Shown here: piece by piece, positions 8,799 through 16,091 of the stretch | How positions within the stretch are numbered: the first letter of the stretch is position 1 | Layout of the letters: every line of letters begins with the position of its first letter | Assembly (NCBI GenBank): GCA_964594775.1 | Contig: CAZQNO010000028.1 | Coordinates: forward strand, 1-33,238 | Direction of reading: 5' to 3' | DNA: 33,238 bases | Source of the DNA: CAYFVU01 sp964594775 | GTDB lineage: Bacteria > Spirochaetota > Spirochaetia > DSM-16054 > Sediminispirochaetaceae | Notes under the pieces: model-generated | What the model saw: only the letters and a program-made list of their open reading frames with translations | What the model was told of the DNA's origin: nothing | The model's database searches: none | Translations under genes and position numbers: made by a program

Positions 8799-9230
8799 TT
8801 AGATGTCCTCGCCGGTTCCGGCCTTAGGGGGGCGGCGGAATTTCTTTCTCTCACCCCGCCGTCGTTTTTCCTGGAGCCGACGTTCCTTTGCGGCCCGGGA
8901 CGGGGAGCTCGGGCGGCGCCGGCTCGGGGCGTGTATGGCCGCGACGATGAGGGCGGCGGCCCGCTCGTAGGCCCGTCGGCGGTTGCTCCGTTGGCTGCGC
9001 GTTTCACTGGAGCGGATAACGAGCTCCTGCTCGGCGTTTATCCTTTCGGAGAGCACATGACTCAGCCGTCGGCGCTCCTCCTCCCCGATGGGCAGAATCG
9101 AGAGCGGGATTCTCAGGGTGACCTTGCTGTTGGTCTTGTTAACGTGTTGTCCTCCCGGCCCGCCGGATCGAGAAAAATCTTCACTAGCTTTTTCTTCGAT
9201 TCGCTGCCGGATTTCTTCTTCGCGCTTCAT
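8799..9230 (-). CDS. arfB: ArfB-like peptidyl-tRNA hydrolase (ribosome rescue)
   Basis: A 143-residue protein with the class I release-factor catalytic loop: SGGPGGQHVNKT at about 22-33, in which GGQ triggers peptidyl-tRNA hydrolysis. It lacks the codon-recognition domains of RF1/RF2, and its C-terminal third is strongly basic (repeated Arg/Lys from about 105 to 135), as in ArfB/YaeJ, where the tail enters the empty mRNA channel of stalled ribosomes. Length is typical of ArfB (about 140). It ends 44 nt before the exporter ATG. The ribosome site is weak (AAGTGAA directly before ATG). The basic tail argues for a rescue factor rather than a truncated release factor. Confidence 0.9.
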   Translation of the reverse strand: MKREEEIRQRIEEKASEDFSRSGGPGGQHVNKTNSKVTLRIPLSILPIGEEERRRLSHVLSERINAEQELVIRSSETRSQRSNRRRAYERAAALIVAAIHAPSRRRPSSPSRAAKERRLQEKRRRGERKKFRRPPKAGTGEDI

Positions 9231-9241
9231 TTCACTTATCG

Positions 9242-9270
9242 ATGGTAGAGCAGAGGAAAAAAAACTGCAA
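9242..9270 (-). promoter_or_regulatory. Candidate promoter of arfB
   Basis: On the minus strand TTGCAG (9265-9270) and TACCAT (9242-9247) are spaced by 17 nt. The -10 ends 11 nt before the arfB ATG, giving a very short leader. The spacer contains a run of eight T, which can also be read as the tail of the nearby hairpin at 9271-9299. Confidence 0.3.
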
Positions 9271-9299
9271 GCCGCCGGCTGGCCATAGCCGGCTTAGGC
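9257..9299 (-). terminator. Possible rho-independent terminator between the gap and arfB
   Basis: An inverted repeat (GCCGGCT 9274-9280, AGCCGGC 9287-9293, extendable by GCC/GGC with a bulge) is followed on the minus strand by eight T at 9257-9264. It could end transcripts coming from the gap side. The 6-9 nt between stem and T-run is longer than ideal, and the element overlaps the arfB promoter candidate. Confidence 0.35.
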
Positions 9300-9314
9300 G
9301 GATACAATGGCCGA

Positions 9315-9357
9315 ATGATAGAGGATATAAAAAAGGCAGTAGAGAGGCTCTCTGCAT
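9315..9357 (+). CDS. Possible 5' end of a gene cut by the assembly gap
   Basis: An ATG at 9315 opens a frame of 14 codons (beginning MIEDIKKAVERLS) that runs into the N block. The composition looks like an amphipathic helix and would suit a genuine N-terminus, but no good ribosome binding site precedes it and nothing beyond 14 residues can be read. It may equally be chance. Confidence 0.2.
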
Positions 9358-9457
9358 NNNNNNNNNNNNNNNNNNNNNNNNNNNNNNNNNNNNNNNNNNN
9401 NNNNNNNNNNNNNNNNNNNNNNNNNNNNNNNNNNNNNNNNNNNNNNNNNNNNNNNNN
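9358..9457. other. Assembly gap (100 N)
   Basis: Exactly 100 N separate arfB from the FliN-FliG gene. A fixed run of this size usually marks a scaffold join of unknown true length, so genes may be missing here and the linkage of the two flanks rests on scaffolding. Confidence 0.95.
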
Positions 9458-9489
9458 CGGGGCGGCAAAATTCCTCTCCGCCGTCGGGG

Positions 9490-10977
9490 CTAGTCCTCCT
9501 CCCGGCTGATTACAATGTCACCCTGCTCTTCGAGGATGCGGAACACGTTGAGGATCTGTTTCCTGGCGTTTTCCGCAGTCTCCCTGGGCAGGTTCCCTTG
9601 GATCTTCACGTCTTCCATCAGCATTTTCCTGCTCCGCTGTGAGGTGTTGCGGAGGATCGCTTCGCGGAGCTCCTGTGACGCGCCGGAGAGGGCCTTTACT
9701 ATCAGATCGGAATCGAGCTCGCGCAGGAGTTTCTGGATGTTCTTATCGCTTAAAAGGCTGATATCTTCGAAGCGGAGGATGCGTTGTTCCACCTCCGCCG
9801 CTAATTCCGAGCTCAGCTCTTCCATGGCCTCCAGCAGCTCTTTCTGCCGCTCCTCCGGTAAGCCGGCGATCAAATCGGAGGTCCGTTCGAGGAGCGTGGG
9901 AGTTCCTTCCTCTGCTTCCGGTAAATCTTGTGCTTCTCCATACTTCCCGGCAAGGGCGGCGATGTGGGCAAAGAGCAGTTCGGAAACTTCTCCCGAAGCG
10001 GCGGAGGGATCTAAGCTTGCCAGGGCCGAAAGTACGGCGGCGCTTCTATCATTGTCCAAACGGGAGAGTACTTCCCTGCTTGTCTCGATGTCCAGAGAGG
10101 CAAAGAGAAGGGCCGCCGCCTGCGGAGCCTCCTTGCTGCAGAAGTCCGCCAAAACGGCGGAGGAATAAGCGGCGAGATCTTTTTCGATTGTGTGTGTGTC
10201 TTCCTGTCTTTCTTTGCTCCGGTTTCCGCTCTCTCTTCGTAGAAAAATACCTTTCGGTTTTTCCGATACGATTCTCATTCTCAATCCGTTGTCGCCGCCC
10301 TCTATCACGACGGGCAGGGAGGGACCGTTTTCTATCAATGCCCGAAAGGAATCATCGATGGTTTCGTCCAATTCGATAATGGTGCCTTCGCCTATGCTGA
10401 AGAGCTCGCCGAGGCTGCGTTCGCTTGTTCCCACGAGGGCCCGGATGGTAATAGGTGGGCCGATTTCGCCGATCTTTGGTCGCCGAAGCGGTTTCGGGGC
10501 GCTCTGCATACGCATCTCAGTCATGCGGATGCCGAAGCTGTTTCCGATTGTCACGACTTCCCCTTCTCCGACTTCAAAATCGAGGTCCGGTATGCGGAGA
10601 ACGGCGGGAGCTCCCGCCTCTTCCTCCAAGTCGAGGATGCTTCCCTCACCGAGATTCTTCAGCTCGAGGGGACTGATCCTGCAGGAACCCTTGAATACAC
10701 AGAGCTGTACCCGGGTTTTTGCGAAAAGCTCCTCTAAAGAGGTTTCGTTTTCCATGAACTCGGAATCCAAGAGTTTGAAAGAGTCCCCCTCTTTCACTAC
10801 CCGTACCTTTGCCAGGCGCCGGCTTCCCAAGACGAGATGTCCCGTTTTTCCCGCATAGTCCTTCAGCAGAGGGATTCCTCCTTCTTCCTCTACCTGTTTC
10901 AAGGCGAGAAATTCTCTGCGGAACTGCAGGTAAAGGGGGAGGGGCATCTCTAGAATCGAATTCACACGTGCAGCCAT
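9490..10977 (-). CDS. FliN-type SpoA domains fused to FliG middle and C-terminal domains
   Basis: A 495-residue protein with an unusual order of flagellar C-ring domains. Residues about 88-154 (ending in GNSFGIRMTEM) and 176-237 (LGELFSIGEGTIIELDE... GLRMRIV) are SpoA/FliN folds; residues 8-72 may be a third, degenerate one. After a charged linker (about 245-268), residues 283-342 match FliG_M, with EAPQ in place of the EHPQ motif. Residues 357-491 match FliG_C, including FEDISLLSDKNIQKLLREL (403-421), the torque-helix region. FliG_N, which binds FliF, is absent. The start is the ATG at 10977 because GGAGG lies 5 nt upstream; an ATG at 10995 inside fliM is less likely. It follows fliM with 10 nt between. 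Probable rotor-like cytoplasmic component; function inferred. Confidence 0.85.
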   Translation of the reverse strand: MAARVNSILEMPLPLYLQFRREFLALKQVEEEGGIPLLKDYAGKTGHLVLGSRRLAKVRVVKEGDSFKLLDSEFMENETSLEELFAKTRVQLCVFKGSCRISPLELKNLGEGSILDLEEEAGAPAVLRIPDLDFEVGEGEVVTIGNSFGIRMTEMRMQSAPKPLRRPKIGEIGPPITIRALVGTSERSLGELFSIGEGTIIELDETIDDSFRALIENGPSLPVVIEGGDNGLRMRIVSEKPKGIFLRRESGNRSKERQEDTHTIEKDLAAYSSAVLADFCSKEAPQAAALLFASLDIETSREVLSRLDNDRSAAVLSALASLDPSAASGEVSELLFAHIAALAGKYGEAQDLPEAEEGTPTLLERTSDLIAGLPEERQKELLEAMEELSSELAAEVEQRILRFEDISLLSDKNIQKLLRELDSDLIVKALSGASQELREAILRNTSQRSRKMLMEDVKIQGNLPRETAENARKQILNVFRILEEQGDIVISREED

Positions 10978-10987
10978 ACGGTCCTCC

Positions 10988-12040
10988 TCACACATAGCGG
11001 CCGGGGAAATTGGTCTTCAGCTTGACGACGGTCCCGCTTTTCCACTTGTTCATCTGCGCGAAACTCACCCCGTGGAGAGGAAACTCGGCAAAGGCGGGGA
11101 CCCGAACGGCGGAGTATACCTGTGCCGGCTCCGCAGCCCTGCCGCTTCCTCCGTTCACCGGTATGCCGCCGAGAACGGGCAGCAGCTCTTCGGTAAGACG
11201 GAGCGGCAGGCAGACGGTGGCCATGCTCACCGCCTCTTGCTTTCGATAGAGCTGGAAGCTCGCCAGAAGAATGGTTTCCAACGGACCAATGAGCGTCATT
11301 TCTTCGGGATGAAGGAGCAGGGTGTCGAGATGGTAGGGATATGCTGCCCTTCGGTTCCAAGTCTCCTCCATGGCGCGCCCCCAGAAGTTGAGAAAGGAGA
11401 GGCGAACGATCTTTGTGAAGAAGGGGCTCTCGATAAAACGCTTCCCCTCGCTGATGCTCGAAGTGAGTCCGAGTATGCCGGATGCGATGATCATCGCCGT
11501 CGACGGCGGGGTTTCAATGTAAAATACGGGGTATCCCGGGGCAGTGAAGGCGGCGATTGCATTGGGGTTTCCAATGCTTCTTTGATATTCGACCATCAGC
11601 AGCTGATCTATAGACTGGAGATCTATCTTCGTGTCCGATGAGAGGGCGGGAGGCAGATAGCTGTTCAGGCTGTCGGCGAAGTTTTCGAAAAAGACGCGCA
11701 TCAGAGACATGTCGTTTTCTGTGTAGCCGTCGGGTCGAAGGAAGTCGTAGATCTTGATCCTCTTCCGTTCTCCTTCGTTCTGGGGGAGCTTTTGCTCTTC
11801 ACCGTCGAGTCCCTCTTCATCGACACCGCCCTCGATAGAGCCGAGAAGGTCGTTGATTTCGTTTTGACTGAGGGTTTCGCTTTCGACCCAATCATCGTCG
11901 CCGGAATCTGCGGCTTCCCCATCTTCCGTCGGCTCTAGAGTCTCTTCGGGGACCTCCGCTTCTTCTTCTATTTCTTCCTCTGCCCCTATATCTCCGAGCA
12001 GCTTGTTGATTTCATCCTGCGATAAGGTATCATCTCCCAT
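10988..12040 (-). CDS. fliM: Divergent FliM-like flagellar switch protein
   Basis: A 350-residue FliM-like protein. The N-terminus carries the CheY-P-binding motif twice, LSQDEINKLL (6-15) and LSQNEINDLL (57-66), joined by an acidic linker. The CheC-like middle domain starts with KIYDFLRPD (96-104) and contains the IDLQSIDQLL region (139-148). The GGxG loop that contacts FliG is replaced by LGLT (190-193). The C-terminal SpoA domain is cut short: after SGTVVKLK (335-342) the protein ends eight residues later, where normal FliM continues for about 35 more. A strong AAGGAG lies 8 nt before the ATG. It sits between ftsK-like and the FliN-FliG fusion, so the truncated SpoA half could be supplied by the next protein. 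It is probably a paralogue rather than the main motor FliM. Confidence 0.85.
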   Translation of the reverse strand: MGDDTLSQDEINKLLGDIGAEEEIEEEAEVPEETLEPTEDGEAADSGDDDWVESETLSQNEINDLLGSIEGGVDEEGLDGEEQKLPQNEGERKRIKIYDFLRPDGYTENDMSLMRVFFENFADSLNSYLPPALSSDTKIDLQSIDQLLMVEYQRSIGNPNAIAAFTAPGYPVFYIETPPSTAMIIASGILGLTSSISEGKRFIESPFFTKIVRLSFLNFWGRAMEETWNRRAAYPYHLDTLLLHPEEMTLIGPLETILLASFQLYRKQEAVSMATVCLPLRLTEELLPVLGGIPVNGGSGRAAEPAQVYSAVRVPAFAEFPLHGVSFAQMNKWKSGTVVKLKTNFPGRYV

Positions 12041-12053
12041 GTTCTACTCCTTA

Positions 12054-14015
12054 CTATGATTCTAAAAAGGCGCCCTGAAAGCGCACCGGCTGTTCATCCG
12101 TCGGAGAGACAAAGAGTCCGTCTCCCTTGCCGAAGAGGGCCTCGGCTCCGTTGCGGTCGAGAATCACCCGGCTGTCTACCTGACTGGAGGTCCGGAAGGC
12201 GATTCTCGTGGGAAAGTTGGCCTTTATGAGACCGTCGATGATGTCGGCCGAGGGACGCTGGGTGGCAAGGACCAGGTGAATCCCCACTGCCCTCGATTTC
12301 TGTGCCAGCTTGATGATGGAGGTTTTAAGCTCCTTGCCACTTTCGGAGAGAAAGAGGTCTGCCACCTCATCGAGCACGGCCACCAGGTAAGGCATCTGCA
12401 GGCTCTTCTCCCGCTCGTAGAGCTCCCCGATGTTCTTATAACCCTTTCCGGCGAGGATGCGATAGCGGTCCTCCATCGTTTCGATGAGCGTGGAGAGAAG
12501 GCGGCCCGTCTCATTCGGTTCCTCGACTATAGGACAGGCGAGATGGGGAGAGGAGGAGAAATCGCCGAATTCGACCCGTTTAGGGTCGACTAAGACGAGT
12601 CGTGTGAAACGGCGCATAGGCCCTCGCAGTAAACTCTCTATGAGAACGTGGAGGAAGACGCTCTTGCCGCTTCCCGTGCTCCCGGCGACGAGGAGATGGG
12701 GCGCATCGGCGAGATCGGCGATAAAATCGTCGCCCCAGAGGGTCTTGCCGACATAGATGGGAAGGACCTCTTTCCTGCCCTTTTCGTTCCGCTCGGCCAG
12801 AAGGGGAGCCACATTTCCAAAGAGAAGATTTTCTCTGTCGCTTCTCGGATAGAGGACCCCGACCCGCTTCTTTCCCGGTATCGGCAGCAAGGGCCGCCCC
12901 CTCTCCTCGGAGAGGCGAAACTCGATCTCCCTCTCCTGTTTCTTTACATCCGCCAGAGAGAGCCCGTCGGGAACGTCGTAGGAGAGGAGGAAGCTCGCCG
13001 GACCGGTAACGGTCTCGGCAAAGACGAGGGGGAGGGAGAGTTTGGTAAAGGTCTCTTCGGTAATGGTCTTGAACTCCGCGGCCTCCGCCGGTTCTTCCTG
13101 GCCGGCTTCGTCGGTTTCCTCTTCGGTTTCCGCCTCCGATGCCTCGCCGGTCTCTCCTTCGGCCAAGGTGACCGGAGTCAAATCGAGTTCGAGTTTCTGT
13201 GCGGCCTTTTCCGCCGCTTTGGCGCTGCGTTTTCCGGTTTTCTTTGCCGTTTTCAGGTCCTTGAGGGTAAATCCGGTGATCCGCGAGACGAGAAAGTAGA
13301 GGGTCAAAACCAGCAGAATCCCGAAGAGGACCGCCCAGAGACCCGCCGGCAGGATGCCGGAAAGAAGAACCGTGAGGGGCGATGCCGCCGGCTTGGAAGA
13401 AAGTAAACTGATGAGGAGAGAGAGCATGAGACCGGCTCCGTAGAGCATGAGGAGGTTTTCCAGATACCACTCTTTTCTCGATTGTTTCTTGACGAAGAAG
13501 ACGAAGAATGCCGCGGCAAGGAGGAAGATGGAAAGGGGATAGGTCATCCATCCGAAGAGGCGAAAAGACCAGTGGTAGAGCAGGGCAACCGGCAGAAAGA
13601 GCAGCTTACCGGCGGCGGGAAAGAAGACCTCTCCGCCTCCCTGCGGCAGACTGCCTCCCTTCACCACGATAAGGGCCGCCCATACCGTCCAAGCGGTGAC
13701 CAGCACGGAAAAGAGCGCCACTATGAAGAGGAAATTCCCGCTCGTCTTGAACAGGCGCCTCGTGACGGCGAGAGCCGCTAAGGCCAAAAGCGGCATGACG
13801 ATTTTCGGGAGGAAGGCCCACTTCGCCGCCGCCCACCCGACGACACCGGAGAGGGGCGCCAGCAGCTGAATCGCCGTCTCTTTAGGAGGTATATAGGAAA
13901 AAGGGGAGACGGCAAGACGTCCGGAGAAGATCAATGATCCTCCCGCAACGGCGACTGCCGTAAGAAGAATCATCCACACCACATTCCGTTTTCCACTGAT
14001 ATCAATACGCTTCAT
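12054..14015 (-). CDS. ftsK: FtsK/SpoIIIE-type DNA translocase without gamma domain
   Basis: About 653 residues. The N-terminal 245 residues hold five or six hydrophobic segments, then an acidic Glu/Ala-rich linker (about 290-320), then the motor: VDPKRVEFGDF (476-486), Walker A GSTGSGKS (445-452), Walker B with Asp549/Glu550, LATQRPSADIIDGLIKANFP (583-602) and FRTSSQVDSRVILD. The protein stops right after RFQGAF, so the C-terminal winged-helix gamma domain that reads KOPS/SRS sites and contacts XerD is missing. I favour the ATG at 14015: a -10-like TATATT ends 7 nt upstream as in the leaderless genes of this window. An ATG at 14063 would add 16 residues. No Shine-Dalgarno precedes either. 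The fliM ribosome site begins immediately after its TAG stop, so the three genes form one operon. Confidence 0.85.
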   Translation of the reverse strand: MKRIDISGKRNVVWMILLTAVAVAGGSLIFSGRLAVSPFSYIPPKETAIQLLAPLSGVVGWAAAKWAFLPKIVMPLLALAALAVTRRLFKTSGNFLFIVALFSVLVTAWTVWAALIVVKGGSLPQGGGEVFFPAAGKLLFLPVALLYHWSFRLFGWMTYPLSIFLLAAAFFVFFVKKQSRKEWYLENLLMLYGAGLMLSLLISLLSSKPAASPLTVLLSGILPAGLWAVLFGILLVLTLYFLVSRITGFTLKDLKTAKKTGKRSAKAAEKAAQKLELDLTPVTLAEGETGEASEAETEEETDEAGQEEPAEAAEFKTITEETFTKLSLPLVFAETVTGPASFLLSYDVPDGLSLADVKKQEREIEFRLSEERGRPLLPIPGKKRVGVLYPRSDRENLLFGNVAPLLAERNEKGRKEVLPIYVGKTLWGDDFIADLADAPHLLVAGSTGSGKSVFLHVLIESLLRGPMRRFTRLVLVDPKRVEFGDFSSSPHLACPIVEEPNETGRLLSTLIETMEDRYRILAGKGYKNIGELYEREKSLQMPYLVAVLDEVADLFLSESGKELKTSIIKLAQKSRAVGIHLVLATQRPSADIIDGLIKANFPTRIAFRTSSQVDSRVILDRNGAEALFGKGDGLFVSPTDEQPVRFQGAFLES

Positions 14016-14079
14016 AGCTACAAATATAGTAGAGAAAGGCCGGTTTCGCGATATTTTTCTCATTTTTTTTGCGAGAAAT

Positions 14080-14109
14080 TTGATTTGAAGGGTGAAATTG
14101 AGATAATAT
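14080..14109 (+). promoter_or_regulatory. Candidate promoter of the three-gene plus-strand operon
   Basis: TTGATT (14080-14085) and TAATAT (14104-14109) are spaced by 18 nt, 34 nt before the GTG start. The AT-rich region also contains TAATATTACT (14104-14113), a 10-mer found again in the promoter at 27584. The intergenic region is shared with the divergent ftsK-like gene. Confidence 0.35.
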
Positions 14110-14142
14110 TACTTATAAAGATAAACGGATTAGGAGGAGAAA

Positions 14143-15168
14143 GTGGGACTGTTCGGCAAGGGGAAGAAGGCGAGTTGGGAGGGAAATGAAGAGGGAGAGC
14201 TCAGTTTTTTCGTAGGTAAAGAAGATCTGAGCGGGTCCTGCAATTCGATGTGGTACGGAAGACACATTGTTCTCTACTGCGGCGATGTCGGCGCCTACTA
14301 CCTGCTGGAAGACTACCTCGATAAGACCGACGGCAGTCGATATCCCGCCGAGTTTATCACCGACGAGAGTGATGCGCTCTATGTCCACGACGAGGAGTTC
14401 GCCTTCACCCTGTTCTATCGGGGGGAGGCGATTAATGATCTCTACCCTTTTACCCGGATCGAAGAGGACATGTGGTTCTACAACGAAGAATCCGGCGAAC
14501 ACTACCTCCTTGGAAACGTGGAGAAGATCAAAGCCGATGTCTTCGTTGTCCCCACCATAGCCGGCACCGATCCGCAGGCGGGCTTCTACTACCTCTTCAA
14601 AAACAATACCTTCCGTTTCGTCTATCAGGGGAACGACCGTTCCGAAGAAGTAACACTCCTCGCCAGTGAGGATGACGTGCTGGTGTACTTGGAGGATGCC
14701 GACCGCCAGTTTCTCATACAGGGCGGAATGAAGATGAAGAAAAACAGCTGGAAGGAGGATTATTTCTCCAATCCGGGAGACATGCCGCTCTACAAGAAAT
14801 TACCGGGAAACCAGTACCGACTCTATGAGCGCGGAGTAAACAAGGCCGGCAAGTGCGCTGGGGTAAAGATAGGCCCCCATGCAGTCGTCTATGATCCGGA
14901 AAAGGTGCAGAACTACTGGGTGGACAACGGCTTCACGCTGAATGATTATGTCTATCAGGATGCCACTCCGTTTGCCGAAGGCTGCAAGCTCCTCTGGTAC
15001 CGTAACGGAAATGATTACCATATTTACTATGAGACCCGGGAGATCACCCGGGAGGTGCAGCTGCAGCGATACGAGAACAACGCCATAGTCATGCATGAAG
15101 AGTCGATGTCGATGTTTCAACTGGAAAACTTTTTTACCGTCTCGGACGGCGTCGTCCGGGGAGTATAA
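14143..15168 (+). CDS. Unrecognised cytosolic protein, first gene of a three-gene operon
   Basis: A 341-residue protein that I do not recognise. It has no signal peptide and no membrane segment; it begins with a short Gly/Lys stretch (MGLFGKGKK). The body is rich in Tyr, Phe, Asp and Glu and looks all-beta. Several segments share a loose pattern of an aromatic strand pair followed by an acidic strand (about 36-60, 147-190 and 281-325), which suggests internal repeats, perhaps a propeller- or sandwich-like fold. The GTG start is well supported by AGGAGG ending 6 nt upstream. It is followed after 20 nt by a secreted protein and then by a membrane peptidase on the same strand, so a shared envelope task is plausible but unproven. 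Confidence 0.7.
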   Translation: MGLFGKGKKASWEGNEEGELSFFVGKEDLSGSCNSMWYGRHIVLYCGDVGAYYLLEDYLDKTDGSRYPAEFITDESDALYVHDEEFAFTLFYRGEAINDLYPFTRIEEDMWFYNEESGEHYLLGNVEKIKADVFVVPTIAGTDPQAGFYYLFKNNTFRFVYQGNDRSEEVTLLASEDDVLVYLEDADRQFLIQGGMKMKKNSWKEDYFSNPGDMPLYKKLPGNQYRLYERGVNKAGKCAGVKIGPHAVVYDPEKVQNYWVDNGFTLNDYVYQDATPFAEGCKLLWYRNGNDYHIYYETREITREVQLQRYENNAIVMHEESMSMFQLENFFTVSDGVVRGV

Positions 15169-15188
15169 CTAATTATGGAGGATGAGAA

Positions 15189-16076
15189 ATGAAACGTGTG
15201 TTACTGTATGTGCTTCTGCTCTGTGTAGTATCGGCGGGCTTTGCCGCCGCCGAATCATTGGACAAGGTGTGGATTGTTCAGGAAGACACCGGGTCGGCCT
15301 CGACCATGGTGAGACTGGATAATCCCGACCTCTCTCCCAATCAGACGATAGAGGTATATATCGAAGAGAGCGGCCTCGCCGTCCGATGGGGCGAAGGCTA
15401 CGTGAACTATACCTATACCTACTATTCGGATATGGGCAAGGAGATATGGACCTCAAAAAGGTACAGCGAGAAAAAGCGGACCGGCGATGATACCTGGACC
15501 CTTAAGCACACCCAAAAGGTCACGCTGCCCGGCAATATCCCCGACGGGAAATATCGTATAGGATTTGCGGTAAGCGACTATCATTCTAAAAAGGTCTACA
15601 AGGGCAACGCCTCCTTTACCGTAGGACAGGGCGGCGGTTCGGCCCCGGCCGTCACACCCCGGACGGCGGACAGCTCCACGCCCCAAGCACCGGTAAGCGG
15701 CGGCTCCGGCGAGTTCGTGGGGATTATCGATAATGTTAAACTGTCTCTCACCGGGATAGAGACGACGAGAAACCGCTTCACCCTGCACTTCGTGGGGGTA
15801 AACGAGGGGTCTACCGATCAGGATCTGAGAAACTACGCCTGCAGAATGATCTCCACCCAGGGCAAGGAATATACCTATGCCGAATACGGCGGAGGCGGGG
15901 CCTTACGGAAATGGATGAGATTTCCGCCGAATGTTCCCATGAAGACGGAAATCTACTTCGAGCGCCCGGTACCGGATGAGATAAAGGGAAGCATCAAATA
16001 CTTCGAAATGACATTCTGGAGTGAAGATGATACGCTCATTCTGCGGGACGTTCCCGTTCCCTATTCGACAAGATAA
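15189..16076 (+). CDS. Secreted protein with Ig-like N-domain and DUF4352-like C-domain
   Basis: A 295-residue exported protein. Residues 1-21 are a signal peptide with a cleavage site near GFAAAES. There is a Cys at position 12 but no proper lipobox, so it is probably soluble in the periplasm. Residues about 22-143 form a beta-rich domain ending in GKYRIGFAVSD...SFTVGQ, which resembles an Ig-like or FN3-like fold. A low-complexity Gly/Pro/Ser/Thr linker (about 145-175) leads to a second beta domain (176-290) that resembles the extracellular DUF4352 type. GGAGG lies 8 nt before the ATG. Function unknown; it is sandwiched between an unrecognised cytosolic protein and a membrane metallopeptidase. 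Confidence 0.75.
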   Translation: MKRVLLYVLLLCVVSAGFAAAESLDKVWIVQEDTGSASTMVRLDNPDLSPNQTIEVYIEESGLAVRWGEGYVNYTYTYYSDMGKEIWTSKRYSEKKRTGDDTWTLKHTQKVTLPGNIPDGKYRIGFAVSDYHSKKVYKGNASFTVGQGGGSAPAVTPRTADSSTPQAPVSGGSGEFVGIIDNVKLSLTGIETTRNRFTLHFVGVNEGSTDQDLRNYACRMISTQGKEYTYAEYGGGGALRKWMRFPPNVPMKTEIYFERPVPDEIKGSIKYFEMTFWSEDDTLILRDVPVPYSTR

Positions 16077-16091
16077 GAAGAGGAGGCGGCG

